Source: Gottfriedia acidiceleris (lineage in GTDB: Bacteria > Bacillota > Bacilli > Bacillales > Bacillaceae_G). Taken from it: a stretch of DNA of 64,000 nucleotides. The notes beneath the pieces are model-generated. The model ran no database searches, had not been told where the DNA came from, and saw nothing but the letters and a program-made list of their open reading frames with translations. Position numbers and translations under genes: made by a program. The stretch lies in contig NZ_NESS01000005.1 in the NCBI RefSeq assembly GCF_002128425.1, forward strand, positions 310,001 to 374,000, read 5' to 3'. This document shows positions 42,642 through 52,145 of this stretch, one piece after another (the stretch's first letter is position 1; each line of letters opens with the position of its first letter).

Positions 42642-43409
42642 TTACTTTTCCAATTTTTTTGTAAATTGTTCGATATTTTTTATATGTTCATCTGAAAACC
42701 AAAGTGGCATAGCAGAAATAACTTCTTCTTGCATTCGTCTCTTAAGATTTTGCTCGGTCCATTTACGAATAAGTATTTTTTTGTTTTGATGATGAATATG
42801 TGCTGGAATACTACTAGCTAAACTTATAAAACTTTCATTATGTAAACTTGTTAAATCTTTCGATAGTTCATGTATAAAGCCGATCTTCTTAGCTTGAAAT
42901 GCGGTGTAAATATTTGAGGATGATAGTAAAGTAATCCAATCTTGATGGCTCATTTTTTCTTGAAGTACGGTACCTCCACCCCATGAGGTTGGGATTCCCA
43001 TTCTTCCTTGAATAAATCCTACTTTTGCATTGTGACTTGCGTATCTAAAATCGAAAGCACTTGCAAGTTCGCAACCGCCACCTAAAGCATAACCATTAAT
43101 AAAACAGATTGTAATTTGAGGCAACATAGCTATTTGATAAATCACATCACACATTTTAAGATTAAAAGATTCTAATCCATTTAAATTATTTTTAAACTTT
43201 AAGATTGTATTTAAATCTCCACCAGTACAAAAATATTTCATACCTTCCCCAGTTAAAACAACTAGTTTACTTTGAGATTTCATTCGGATTTCTTGGATAA
43301 TTTCAGAAAGTTTTTCTACAGTATTTTCATCAATGCAATTCCCGTAATTAGGCCTATTTAAAAATATATAATCTATTTCATCTCTTTGATAAGTAATTAC
43401 TTCAGACAT
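42642..43409 (-). CDS. Enoyl-CoA hydratase/isomerase family protein (crotonase fold), atypical active site
   Basis: This 255-residue protein has the crotonase oxyanion-hole segments FCTGGDL near residue 60 and INGYALGGGCELASAFD near 105. By eye, the catalytic Glu pair of true enoyl-CoA hydratases is not conserved: the FGQPE-type motif reads GFIQGRMGI, and the later Glu position reads HQDWI. It may therefore act as a decarboxylase, hydrolase or other crotonase-type enzyme. It lies between rpmF and rsfA, where B. subtilis has no gene. The start has a usable ribosome binding site (GAGAGGGATTCC). Confidence 0.88.
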   Translation of the reverse strand: MSEVITYQRDEIDYIFLNRPNYGNCIDENTVEKLSEIIQEIRMKSQSKLVVLTGEGMKYFCTGGDLNTILKFKNNLNGLESFNLKMCDVIYQIAMLPQITICFINGYALGGGCELASAFDFRYASHNAKVGFIQGRMGIPTSWGGGTVLQEKMSHQDWITLLSSSNIYTAFQAKKIGFIHELSKDLTSLHNESFISLASSIPAHIHHQNKKILIRKWTEQNLKRRMQEEVISAMPLWFSDEHIKNIEQFTKKLEK

Positions 43410-43549
43410 TGGAATCCCTCTCTCTTTATCTAGTTTCCTATTAGTTTTTATTATACTATACGAGAATTGAAAAGGGCAGAGGTAAAGGGTAGCATGATTT
43501 TAGAGGATTCGATGAGATTTTTTAGCCATTCAAACAACGTTTAAAGACA

Positions 43550-43580
43550 AAAGGAAAAGCACATAGTTTCCTATGTGCTC
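43550..43580 (-). terminator. Terminator of rpmF
   Basis: The perfect arms AGCACATAG and CTATGTGCT flank a short loop, with a TTTTCCTTTT tail on the minus strand, 13 bp after the rpmF stop. Confidence 0.85.
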
Positions 43581-43592
43581 TAAAAGACTAGC

Positions 43593-43766
43593 TTATTTGC
43601 TAAGTACTTGTTTTCCTTTGTAGTGTCCGCATGATTTACATACGCGGTGTGCTAATGTTAATTCACTACAGTTTGGGCATTCAACCATTCCAGGTACCGC
43701 TAATTTAAAATGCGTACGACGCTTTCTTTTTACAGTTTTGGACGTTCTTCTTGCAGGTACTGCCAT
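43593..43766 (-). CDS. rpmF: 50S ribosomal protein L32
   Basis: This is 57 residues from the ATG at 43766, which follows AAGGAGGTGGGATCA; a longer in-frame extension to 43841 runs into ylbN and has no support. The sequence [19 protein letters not shown] is the L32 N-terminus. The zinc-ribbon Cys pairs are CPNC and CKSC. The zinc-bound form suggests no dependence on a zinc-free paralogue. It is encoded after ylbN, the usual pair across bacteria. Confidence 0.97.
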   Translation of the reverse strand: MAVPARRTSKTVKRKRRTHFKLAVPGMVECPNCSELTLAHRVCKSCGHYKGKQVLSK

Positions 43767-43821
43767 TGATCCCACCTCCTTAAAGTCAGTGTTTGTTATG
43801 AAGCCGGTTATCCGGTACTTC

Positions 43822-44337
43822 TCAATTATCTTGTTTGTCAAAAAATTTTGCTAATCCAGCAAGACGAGGGTCAATTTTTTGCTCTACTTCGACATGTTCC
43901 CTAACTTCCCAATCTGTTCCTGACGTAGGAGCTGTTTCTTTCCCCTCAATATCCTCTGCATAAACCTGCATTGGAATCTCGGCTAAAATACATTCCTCAA
44001 TCACTGGGGTTAAGTCTAACACATCACCCTCTAGGATGTGAAAATTCTCATCTTCACTTTTCCATTCAGTTGTTGTAAAAAATGTTTCTGTTGTGGTAAT
44101 CGACAAAGGATATTTTACATCAACTAATGTTCTTACACAAGGTAAAATTAAATATCCAGTTATTGTTAAATGAAACGTATATCGGTTCGTTCCAAAATCA
44201 ACTCGTCCAGTAACTCGAATAGGAGAAACCTCTCGAATATCAGTATTACGTTCCTTTATTTGACTAACATCAATTGTCTCATCTAAATTTAAACCTTTAT
44301 GTCTTAATTTCTGCAACTGGTGCACTGACCATTTCAT
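43822..44337 (-). CDS. DUF177/YceD-family protein YlbN
   Basis: This is a 171-residue protein of the YceD/DUF177 family, which is found next to rpmF in most bacteria and is linked to 23S rRNA or ribosome assembly. The conserved motif is CVRTL (a shortened form of the family CxxxC region) with the C-terminal [11 protein letters not shown], a typical YlbN end. No zinc site is complete. It is 55 bp upstream of rpmF and cotranscribed with it. Confidence 0.9.
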   Translation of the reverse strand: MKWSVHQLQKLRHKGLNLDETIDVSQIKERNTDIREVSPIRVTGRVDFGTNRYTFHLTITGYLILPCVRTLVDVKYPLSITTTETFFTTTEWKSEDENFHILEGDVLDLTPVIEECILAEIPMQVYAEDIEGKETAPTSGTDWEVREHVEVEQKIDPRLAGLAKFFDKQDN

Positions 44338-44413
44338 AAATAAACCACCTCAAGGCAACAATGAAAATTATATATTCTTTATAATCACTTGTCAATATTT
44401 TTTCTTTACAGTT

Positions 44414-44610
44414 AGAAAAGCGGAAGGCGTTCGCTCTGCCCCGACAAGCATAAGACGATTTTCGGCTAAGGTTTGCAGTTTAACCTTTGCCGAAAATTGG
44501 CTTATGACCTCGAGGGGCAAACGCCTGGAGCTAGACATCTCGAAAAGCGGAGGCGACAGCTTAGCTCCGACAAGCATAAGACGATTTTTAGCTAAGATTT
44601 GCTCTTATAG
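44414..44610 (+). repeat. Intergenic palindromic repeat element, copy B plus a partial second unit
   Basis: On the plus strand a full unit runs from AAAAGCGGAAGGCG at 44416 through CCCCGACAAGCATAAGACG, a TTTTCGGC/GCCGAAAA stem pair and GGCTTATGACCTCGAGGGGC to about 44533. A second start unit, CGAAAAGCGGAGGCGAC, follows and is cut off after ACGATTTTTAGCTAAG. It matches copy A at 17401-17525 in the reverse direction. A short open frame across it on the minus strand is a by-product of the palindrome and not a gene. Confidence 0.85.
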
Positions 44611-44815
44611 CATACTAAAAATAGTATTAATCCCTTATCTTTCCTCTAGCTTTTCTTTTATATCATAGACCTTACTTCAAATATGTAACCCATCTAATAT
44701 ATTATTTTCCACAATAAAATTCAATACAATTCACACCGGGTTGCGAATTATTTCTTAAAACTGGTATTCTTAATGTATAAATTCGTGAAATTAGTAAATA
44801 TTGGAGGTGCATTTC

Positions 44816-46051
44816 TTGCGTTCGGTTGGTGTAGTAGTTGAGTATAACCCATTACATAATGGACATGTTTTTCACTTAACTAGTTCTAAAGAAACTACAA
44901 ATGCTGATGTTGTTATTGCGGTAATGAGTGGTCAGTTTTTACAAAGAGGCGAGCCTGCAGTCGTTCCAAAGCATGTACGAACAAAGTTGGCTTTACAAGC
45001 AGGAGCAGATCTTGTTATTGAATTACCTTATAGCTATTCGACTCAACACGCTAGCATCTTTGCCAAAGGAGCTATTTCAATCCTAGATTCTTTAAAATGT
45101 GACTTTGTTTGTTTTGGAAGTGAAGAAGGAAAAATTGAGACATTTTACGAGTTAATCAAACAAAAGAAGCAGCTTACTTCTTCAATCAATTCAAGTATAC
45201 GTACTTTTCTTGATGAAGGGTTAAGTTACCCTGCTGCATATAGCACTGCTTTACAAAAAAATCTTGAAACATCAAAGCTAGATGTTTCACTTCCAAATAA
45301 TATTTTAGGAATACATTATTTAGAAGCTATTGAACATTTTGATAGTAAGATGGAAGGTAGAACGATTCAACGAATTGCTGCAAATTATCATGATGAAGAA
45401 ACCAATCATCATAGTATCGCTAGCGCTACAGCAATTCGAAAAATTCTTATGGGTGATAATCAATCGATTTCTGACTTTGTTCCAAGCTTTACTAGAGAGT
45501 CAATTGAGGAATACATAAACGAGTATGGTGCCCTTCATTCTTGGAATGAATATTTACCATTTTTGAAATACAAATTAATGACTTCAACTAAAGAAGCACT
45601 TGAAGAAATTTACGAAGCTGTCGAAGGTTTAGAGAGAAGAGTTTTACATTCTGTTTTAAACTGTCTTAATTTTGAAGAGCTAATGACATCAATAAAAACA
45701 AAGAGATATACTTGGACTCGAATTCAAAGATTGTTAACACATATCTTAACAAATACATCAAAAAAAGAAATGTCAACAATATTAGAAAAAGACCGAGTTC
45801 CATATATTCGTTTACTTGGTATGAGTTCAATGGGAAAAACTTATTTAAATAGCAAAAAAAAATTAATTGAATTACCAATTTATACGACTATTAATCAACA
45901 AAATCAAAAAGAACTAAGTACAGATTTGAAAGCAACCTATACTTATGCTTCTATTCTTTCATTAAGCAATCAACAAAAGTTAATAAAAACCGAATATTCA
46001 TTGTATCCAATTATTTATGATGAAAATAGTAATCAATTTAGTAGATCTTAG
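44816..46051 (+). CDS. tmcAL: tRNA(Met) cytidine acetate ligase TmcAL (YlbM)
   Basis: This is about 411 residues from the TTG at 44816, preceded by GGAGGTG; an upstream in-frame TTG at 44801 overlaps the ribosome binding site. The nucleotidyltransferase-like signature VGVVVEYNPLHNGHVFHL is at the start (HIGH-type HNGH), with VVIAVMSGQFLQRGEPAVV after it. The family forms N4-acetylcytidine at the tRNA-Met wobble base using acetate and ATP. It lies divergent to the ylbN-rpmF pair with ylbL downstream, as in B. subtilis. Confidence 0.9.
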   Translation: MRSVGVVVEYNPLHNGHVFHLTSSKETTNADVVIAVMSGQFLQRGEPAVVPKHVRTKLALQAGADLVIELPYSYSTQHASIFAKGAISILDSLKCDFVCFGSEEGKIETFYELIKQKKQLTSSINSSIRTFLDEGLSYPAAYSTALQKNLETSKLDVSLPNNILGIHYLEAIEHFDSKMEGRTIQRIAANYHDEETNHHSIASATAIRKILMGDNQSISDFVPSFTRESIEEYINEYGALHSWNEYLPFLKYKLMTSTKEALEEIYEAVEGLERRVLHSVLNCLNFEELMTSIKTKRYTWTRIQRLLTHILTNTSKKEMSTILEKDRVPYIRLLGMSSMGKTYLNSKKKLIELPIYTTINQQNQKELSTDLKATYTYASILSLSNQQKLIKTEYSLYPIIYDENSNQFSRS

Positions 46052-46080
46052 TTAGTTTCAACTAAACATTAGAAACAAAA

Positions 46081-46136
46081 AATAAGCAGGTATAGGTATT
46101 AGAATTTAATTCTTCCCCTATATCCTGCTATTTTTT
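46081..46136. terminator. Bidirectional terminator between tmcAL and ylbL
   Basis: AGCAGGTATAGG and CCTATATCCTGCT form a near-perfect stem around an AT-rich loop, with A/T runs at both ends. It serves two converging genes. Confidence 0.85.
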
Positions 46137-46160
46137 GTGATGCACCTATACATAATCAAA

Positions 46161-47186
46161 TTATTTTTTTGTCTTTAACTTTTCAAGATAATTGATTGCT
46201 TGTGCATATGTATCAATCGGTACTATTTTCATTTTCAAGTCATGTTTTTTCGCACTTTTTACAGCTTCATTATAATTTGAATTCTTTTTACCATTTTCAT
46301 TTGGTGCAAAGAAAATCTCTGCCCCCGAATCAGATGCTGCAATGATTTTTTGAGAAATACCACCAATCGGACCAACGACTCCATTTCTATCTATTGTCCC
46401 AGTACCAGCTATTTCGTGACCTTTTGCTAAATTTTCGTCTTTTAATTGATCATAAATTTCTAGCGCAAACATAAGCCCCGCTGAAGGTCCACCTATCTCT
46501 TCTGAATTTATTTTAACCTTTGGATTTGTATTTAAATTTAAATTTTCTGCAATAGAAACACCAATTCCAGCACGATTAGGTTCATCTTTAAAAGCTTTTG
46601 TTTTAATATTAAAGTTTTTAATCTTACCTTTTCTACTTACTTCTAAATTAAAATTTGAACCAGGTTTACTACTTTTTACAGTATTCGTAAAATCATTTAA
46701 TGTACGAATATCTTTCCCATTGATTTTCGTAATAATGTCTCCTAGCATTAATACATTATGAGCTGGCATATCCTTTAAAACAGATAATACGACAATACCA
46801 TTTCCCGTCACTTTATATGATTTTTTAGCTTCTCTATAAGCGTTTAATATCGCAGCTTGCTTTGACTCTTCCATGTATCTTAATTGGCGGAACTGATAAT
46901 CTTCATCACTTTCACCTTTTACTTTTATTTCATTTATTTTGTATAGATGATAGTTGTCATTAATTTTCGTACCAATATATGAATAGATATTTGCCTTCCC
47001 CATTGCTACGGTGGTTAGCATAAATTCACCTTTATCTTTTTTTGCACCTTCAACTTTTACATATGGCCTTAGAGGCTCGGCTAAGCCTGGTTTTGTAACA
47101 TAATATGGTAATGGAATGAAATATAAAAGAATTAGCGTAATACCAAGTACTAATAGTACATTAAGAATTCTGATCCTTTTTATCAC
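46161..47186 (-). CDS. ylbL: PDZ-containing Lon-like protease YlbL
   Basis: This is about 341 residues from the GTG at 47186, which has AAGGAG 7 bp upstream; the longer ATG start at 47219 would lie inside ylbK without a site. An N-terminal membrane anchor (LNVLLVLGITLILLYFIPLPYYV) is followed by a PDZ domain (about residues 120-210) and a Lon-type protease domain with the Ser in GGPSAGLMFALEIYD and the Lys in GGISQKIIAASDSGA, giving the Ser-Lys dyad. Relatives cleave membrane-associated cell division and DNA damage proteins. It overlaps ylbK by 26 bp. Confidence 0.93.
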   Translation of the reverse strand: MIKRIRILNVLLVLGITLILLYFIPLPYYVTKPGLAEPLRPYVKVEGAKKDKGEFMLTTVAMGKANIYSYIGTKINDNYHLYKINEIKVKGESDEDYQFRQLRYMEESKQAAILNAYREAKKSYKVTGNGIVVLSVLKDMPAHNVLMLGDIITKINGKDIRTLNDFTNTVKSSKPGSNFNLEVSRKGKIKNFNIKTKAFKDEPNRAGIGVSIAENLNLNTNPKVKINSEEIGGPSAGLMFALEIYDQLKDENLAKGHEIAGTGTIDRNGVVGPIGGISQKIIAASDSGAEIFFAPNENGKKNSNYNEAVKSAKKHDLKMKIVPIDTYAQAINYLEKLKTKK

Positions 47187-47967
47187 TATTTTTCTCCTTC
47201 CATTGCTCAATCTTTTCAAGAATCTCTGGTATTAATTTTTCTGTTGCTTCTTCACCTATTTTGATAACATTTTCAAGGTCAGTAAAGTTTCTAGAATTAA
47301 CATGATCTAATTTAGGTCTTATCATAACATTAGAGGCAATTTCTCTATTTCTAACGAGCTCGTGTTGCATTATTTCAATACTTTGCATAATCACGTCATA
47401 GATCGTTGAAACTTCACCACTAACTTGAATCGGTGAAGCATCTACTCCAATAATAAAATCCGCTCCCATCTCTTTTACAACTGAAACTGGGATACGATCG
47501 ATTACTCCACCATCAACTAAAAGTCTTCCATTCCATGTTTCTGGTACAAAAATTCCCGGTATTGAAATACTCCCTCGGACTGCTGTAGCAATATCCCCTT
47601 TTTGAAATACAATTTTTTCACCTGTTAATAAATCAGTAGCAATTACCGACACTGGCAAATCTAAATCTTCAAGCTTTCTACCAAATGATAGTACTTTTAT
47701 CAACTCTTTAACTCTGTTCCCAGAAATTAAACCCATTTTTGGAACAGCATAGTCAATATAGTATTTAGATTGAAATACTTTTGCTATTTTATATAGACGA
47801 TCTACATCCGCACCCGCACCGTATAAAACAGCAACTAAAGCACCTATACTACTACCTGCAATCAGATCTATAGGAATATTATGCTTTTTTAAAACGGAAA
47901 TTACACCAACATGTGCAAAACCTCTTGCACCTCCTGAACCTAATGCTAAACCAATTTTCGGTTCCAA
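47161..47967 (-). CDS. Patatin-like phospholipase (RssA/YlbK family)
   Basis: This is a 268-residue alpha/beta hydrolase of the patatin type. The anion hole GSGGARGFAHVGVI is near residue 10, the nucleophile Ser lies in AGSSIGALVA near 40, and the catalytic Asp is in LLVDGGVIDRIPV near residue 150. Family members are presumed phospholipases acting on membrane lipids. It is positioned as B. subtilis ylbK, between ylbJ and ylbL. The in vivo substrate is unknown. Confidence 0.92.
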   Translation of the reverse strand: MEPKIGLALGSGGARGFAHVGVISVLKKHNIPIDLIAGSSIGALVAVLYGAGADVDRLYKIAKVFQSKYYIDYAVPKMGLISGNRVKELIKVLSFGRKLEDLDLPVSVIATDLLTGEKIVFQKGDIATAVRGSISIPGIFVPETWNGRLLVDGGVIDRIPVSVVKEMGADFIIGVDASPIQVSGEVSTIYDVIMQSIEIMQHELVRNREIASNVMIRPKLDHVNSRNFTDLENVIKIGEEATEKLIPEILEKIEQWKEKNSDKKDQNS

Positions 47968-48140
47968 GTTGTTTCCCCTCCAATTAAACTCTTTGGTCTA
48001 AAATTGAATTCCAACAACGTATATTTAATTGTACAAGTTTTTTTTATACATATATTACTATCTTATTTCCTATTCAATGTTCTTACTACAATTAGACAAA
48101 AATCTATATGTTTTTTAAGTTTATCTTTGGAGGTTTATAT

Positions 48141-49364
48141 GTGAAAAAAAATTACTTCATTACATTACTAATTTTTTTAATACTTATATTTCTGACATCA
48201 ACAATTATTCTGCATCCTGAAGTAGCATTTAAAGGCTCGATAAGAGGATTAAATATGTGGTGGGGTATCGTATTTCCTTCTCTCCTTCCTTTTTTCATTT
48301 TAAGTGAACTTCTAATTTGCTTTGGAATTGTACAATTTATTGGTGTATTTTTAGAGCCAGTTATGAGACCTTTATTTAGAGTTCCTGGTGTAGGAGCATT
48401 CGTTTGGGCGATGGGGATGGCTTCAGGATTTCCTTCAGGTGCAAAACTTTCTGCTAAACTGTATAAAGATGGAGAATTAACAAAATTAGAAGCAGAACGA
48501 CTTAATTCATTTACAAATTCGTCTAATCCATTGTTTATTTTTGTTGCAATATCTGTTGGTTTTTTTCATAACGCAAAGATCGGACTCGTGCTTGCCATCA
48601 GTCATTATTTATCTAACGCGATTGTAGGCCTTATTATGAGGTTTTATGGCAGAAACCAACCTAACTACTCTCGAAAAGAAAGAATCCATTCTAACCGCTT
48701 TAAATACGCTTTTAAGGTAATGCATGAAAAACGATTAAGTGAAAGAAGACCGATTGGTAAAATTTTAGGAGACGCTATAGCTTCTTCTGTACAGACATTA
48801 TTAATGATTGGTGGATTTATTATCGTTTTTTCTGTACTTAATATGCTTTTAATCGAAATTGGATTTATATCTAATGTTGGAAAAATAATTGCATATTGCT
48901 TTTCAAATTTAAGGGTTAATCACAATTTATCAACGCCTTTTTTATCTGGATTATTTGAAATCACTTTAGGATCTAAATTAGTAAGTGAACTAGGCAATAG
49001 TACTTTATTGCAGCAAGTAGCTTTAACTAGCTTTATTTTAGGATTTGGGGGTTTTTCAATACAAGCCCAAGTAGCAAGTATTATTTCTGAAGTTAAATTA
49101 AGTATTAAACCTTATTTAATCGGTCGTTTATTACAATCTGGAATCGCACCTATTTTAGCAATTATCTTTTGGAAGCCACTGTATCTTAACCAGTTAACAA
49201 CTAATGCTACACATAATACATTACCTGTAATAAAGATTTTTACGGAGAAACAGTTTAACCTCGAATCGTTGATTTCAATAGGTTCATTCATAACATTAAT
49301 TTCTCTCTACATTTATGTAATTATCTTAATTTATAAAATGTATTCTAAAAAGCTATATTCTTAA
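48141..49364 (+). CDS. ylbJ: Sporulation integral membrane protein YlbJ
   Basis: This is about 407 residues from the GTG at 48141 with GGAGG upstream, which gives the B. subtilis YlbJ length. Around eight hydrophobic segments are visible, including LLIFLILIFLTSTIIL near the start and nucleoside-recognition (Gate) domain-like repeats with AMGMASGFPSGAKLSAKLYKDGEL and SNPLFIFVAISVGF. YlbJ is a mother-cell membrane protein needed for heat-resistant spores. It lies between ylbK and coaD on the plus strand and converges on coaD. Confidence 0.93.
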   Translation: MKKNYFITLLIFLILIFLTSTIILHPEVAFKGSIRGLNMWWGIVFPSLLPFFILSELLICFGIVQFIGVFLEPVMRPLFRVPGVGAFVWAMGMASGFPSGAKLSAKLYKDGELTKLEAERLNSFTNSSNPLFIFVAISVGFFHNAKIGLVLAISHYLSNAIVGLIMRFYGRNQPNYSRKERIHSNRFKYAFKVMHEKRLSERRPIGKILGDAIASSVQTLLMIGGFIIVFSVLNMLLIEIGFISNVGKIIAYCFSNLRVNHNLSTPFLSGLFEITLGSKLVSELGNSTLLQQVALTSFILGFGGFSIQAQVASIISEVKLSIKPYLIGRLLQSGIAPILAIIFWKPLYLNQLTTNATHNTLPVIKIFTEKQFNLESLISIGSFITLISLYIYVIILIYKMYSKKLYS

Positions 49365-49380
49365 ACCTTTTCATATAGAA

Positions 49381-50467
<1,087 letters not shown>

Positions 50468-50560
50468 TAATTTACACCTACTATAAATTTCAATTTACGA
50501 AAATATCCTATCATAATTTCACTAAAACAAAAACATTTCTTTCCATATTCTCCTACTAAT

Positions 50561-50589
50561 GTATAAAATCATCCACTTTGGCAATAATT
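50561..50589 (+). promoter_or_regulatory. Predicted sigma-F/sigma-G promoter of csfG
   Basis: GTATA (50561-50565), 14 bp spacer, and GGCAATAATT (50580-50589) fit the forespore consensus at the same spacing as the sigG promoter. Transcription would begin near 50596 and run into the hairpins described next. Confidence 0.75.
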
Positions 50590-50595
50590 AATTTT

Positions 50596-50745
50596 AACAA
50601 CATCTCAGTTGATGTTGTTGCCAACCGCGGAGAAGACTTACGTTTCCCCATAAGTTCTTCCTCCGGTTTCTCCTCTCCCTTTGCCTTCTTTTAAGTGATT
50701 ACACTTTAATAAGAGGGGCCCTGCAAATGCGGGGTTTTTTTTTAT
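50596..50745 (+). ncRNA. csfG: Probable sporulation small RNA CsfG
   Basis: A short noncoding gene of about 150 nt lies on the plus strand between rsmD (ylbH) and the next plus-strand gene. It contains a hairpin AACAACATC/GATGTTGTT, a long stem with arms AACCGCGGAG... and ...CTCCGGTT whose loop carries TTTCCCCAT, a single-stranded pyrimidine-rich tract CTCCTCTCCCTTTGCC, another small hairpin (TTAAGTG/CACTTTAA), and a terminator CCCTGC/GCGGGG with a T9 tail. B. subtilis csfG lies in the ylbG-ylbH gap, is sigma-F/G driven and is conserved in spore formers. C-rich tracts of this type often pair with ribosome binding sites. Confidence 0.72.
50719..50743 (+). terminator. Terminator of the csfG RNA
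   Basis: CCCTGC and GCGGGG flank AAAT, followed by nine T residues. The T-run places transcription on the plus strand. Confidence 0.88.
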
Positions 50746-50834
50746 GCTTTTATCCTGTAGAATAAGTGTTGCATTTATGACCATACTTTTTTTTGAAAAC
50801 TCGTAAAGTATTTACGTTTTAAGGGGGAACACTC

Positions 50835-51224
50835 ATGATTCAACGCATGATTGAAATTGGAGAAGGATACTCAGACTTATATGAACTATTTGAAATTGCT
50901 AAATCGCAAAAAGATCGAGTTAAATTCTTACTTAAATTAACATCTGAAAATAAAGGTTCAAACTGCTGTTCTTTTGCTGTTATATTAAGCCCTACTTCTA
51001 TTGGTGAATTCCAGCCAATATATTACTGTAGAGAAGGAATTACATTAAAAGAAGATTCAGTTACAAAACGTGAAGTGTTGTTTGAAGAATTAGCTACAAC
51101 TTTGAACAAAGAAATCATCACACTACAAATTAGACATTCAAGCTCATTTCATGAAACCGATTTATTCCACCAATACATTATCGGAATTTTACGCTTAAAT
51201 CACTTAATTCCACCAATGAAATAA
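50835..51224 (+). CDS. Small uncharacterised protein, probably DUF7147 type
   Basis: This is a 129-residue soluble protein starting MIQRMIEIGEGYSDLYELFEIA with a good ribosome binding site (AAGGGGGAACACTC). No catalytic motif or membrane segment is apparent. Its region between csfG and ylbG is often occupied by a similar small gene in bacilli, sometimes misannotated as methylthioribose kinase. I place it in that family from memory of the N-terminus, with moderate confidence. No function can be given. Confidence 0.7.
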   Translation: MIQRMIEIGEGYSDLYELFEIAKSQKDRVKFLLKLTSENKGSNCCSFAVILSPTSIGEFQPIYYCREGITLKEDSVTKREVLFEELATTLNKEIITLQIRHSSSFHETDLFHQYIIGILRLNHLIPPMK

Positions 51225-51275
51225 CTAGAGCAGGGAATTGTTTTACTATTTCCTAATCTTTTTCATAAAGTACTA

Positions 51276-51309
51276 AGAAAAAAAGGGATAGTTTTTTACT
51301 ATCCCCTTA
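51276..51309 (-). terminator. Candidate terminator for ylbG
   Basis: AAGGGGATAGT and ACTATCCCTTTTTTT pair on the minus strand, with the T-run on that strand. It lies about 95 bp after the ylbG stop. Confidence 0.65.
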
Positions 51310-51401
51310 CCTCTCAAGACATACCACAAGAAAAACGATTGAACGGTTTTTTAATTCAGATCGGTTATCCCTTCCTAAATTAATTATCCATTCAATCGTT
51401 T

Positions 51402-51674
51402 TTAATCTACTTGATAATCATATTCCTTTGCTTCGTCTGGTTTCGCATTTTCGTACTCAGTCTTAATAAAAGGTTTATATGACAATTCAATTCGTTTTAC
51501 AAAATGAAATTTTTTCAATCTCTCTATTGTTCGATCTATATCATCCATATTACAATATAGGACTACGTATTTCAAACGTTTAGAGACAAAGTGAATATTT
51601 CCAAATTTACGTAACATTTTTGCTTGTTTTAATGACTGTAAATAAATAATAATACCTTGTCTTTGCACGAACAT
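51402..51674 (-). CDS. ylbG: YlbG family protein (DUF2129)
   Basis: This is a 90-residue soluble protein, [25 protein letters not shown] at the start, then [12 protein letters not shown] and a conserved [20 protein letters not shown]-like segment. This matches the DUF2129/YlbG family, an uncharacterised ferredoxin-like fold. It follows ylbF after a small divergent gene. Function is unknown. Confidence 0.9.
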   Translation of the reverse strand: MFVQRQGIIIYLQSLKQAKMLRKFGNIHFVSKRLKYVVLYCNMDDIDRTIERLKKFHFVKRIELSYKPFIKTEYENAKPDEAKEYDYQVD

Positions 51675-51774
51675 AGCTTTCTCCTTTAAAAATCCGTTAG
51701 AAATAGAATATCATATCCCAAATTTCTTTTGCAACGAAACTTTCATAAATAGTTTTTAGAAAGGATTGAAAATT

Positions 51775-52092
51775 ATGTTAGATGATGTTTGGGAGCAATT
51801 TTTTAACTGTATTTCAAATTATAAACAAATTATTCAGTTTTCAAACAAACAAATTTGCGGTTCAAATTTCCTATATATTCAGACAGAAAGTCAACAGACC
51901 GAAGAAACGATCAAAAAACTACTGATTTATTGCTCAAAAACCATTACTGAACAATTTACACTAATTTACCGAATTGAATTTATCCGTCATGAAAATAATA
52001 TTTTCGTATTTAGACATCGATTTTACGTTCCGAATAAAAAAATGTTTTGTTGTGGAAATAATTGTGCTAACTGTACTAGGTTCAGAAAATGA
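51775..52092 (+). CDS. Small hypothetical protein with Cys-rich tail
   Basis: This is a 105-residue protein from the ATG at 51775, which has AAAGGA 9 bp upstream. I do not recognise the family. The N-terminal two thirds look like a mixed alpha/beta fold with many Gln, Ile and Phe. The C-terminus ends CCGNNCANCTRFRK, four cysteines in 9 residues, which suggests a metal or iron-sulfur site. It lies between ylbG and ylbF, whose product also ends in a Cys-rich segment. It converges on ylbF with a shared hairpin. Confidence 0.65.
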   Translation: MLDDVWEQFFNCISNYKQIIQFSNKQICGSNFLYIQTESQQTEETIKKLLIYCSKTITEQFTLIYRIEFIRHENNIFVFRHRFYVPNKKMFCCGNNCANCTRFRK

Positions 52093-52100
52093 ATTTCATT

Positions 52101-52134
52101 AAAAAAAGACTCATTATTAAATAATGAGCCTTTC
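52101..52134. terminator. Bidirectional terminator between the Cys-tail gene and ylbF
   Basis: GACTCATTATT and AATAATGAGCC form a stem, with A-run and T-rich tail on the two strands. Confidence 0.75.
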
Positions 52135-52145
52135 AATATACTCTA

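Noticed and set aside
44392-44577. Minus-strand open frame of 61 codons with LMLVGAE-type internal repeat
   Set aside because: It lies wholly inside the palindromic repeat element, has no ribosome binding site, and its repeats come from the DNA palindrome.
48050-48140. Possible sigma-E promoter for ylbJ
   Set aside because: CATAT-like elements occur, but none keeps both consensus boxes at correct spacing in this AT-rich stretch.
51327-51402. Inverted repeat AAAACGATTGAA/TTCAATCGTTTT around a 50-bp loop after ylbG
   Set aside because: The loop is large and the stem AT-rich; the hairpin at 51276-51309 is the better terminator, so no separate function is claimed.
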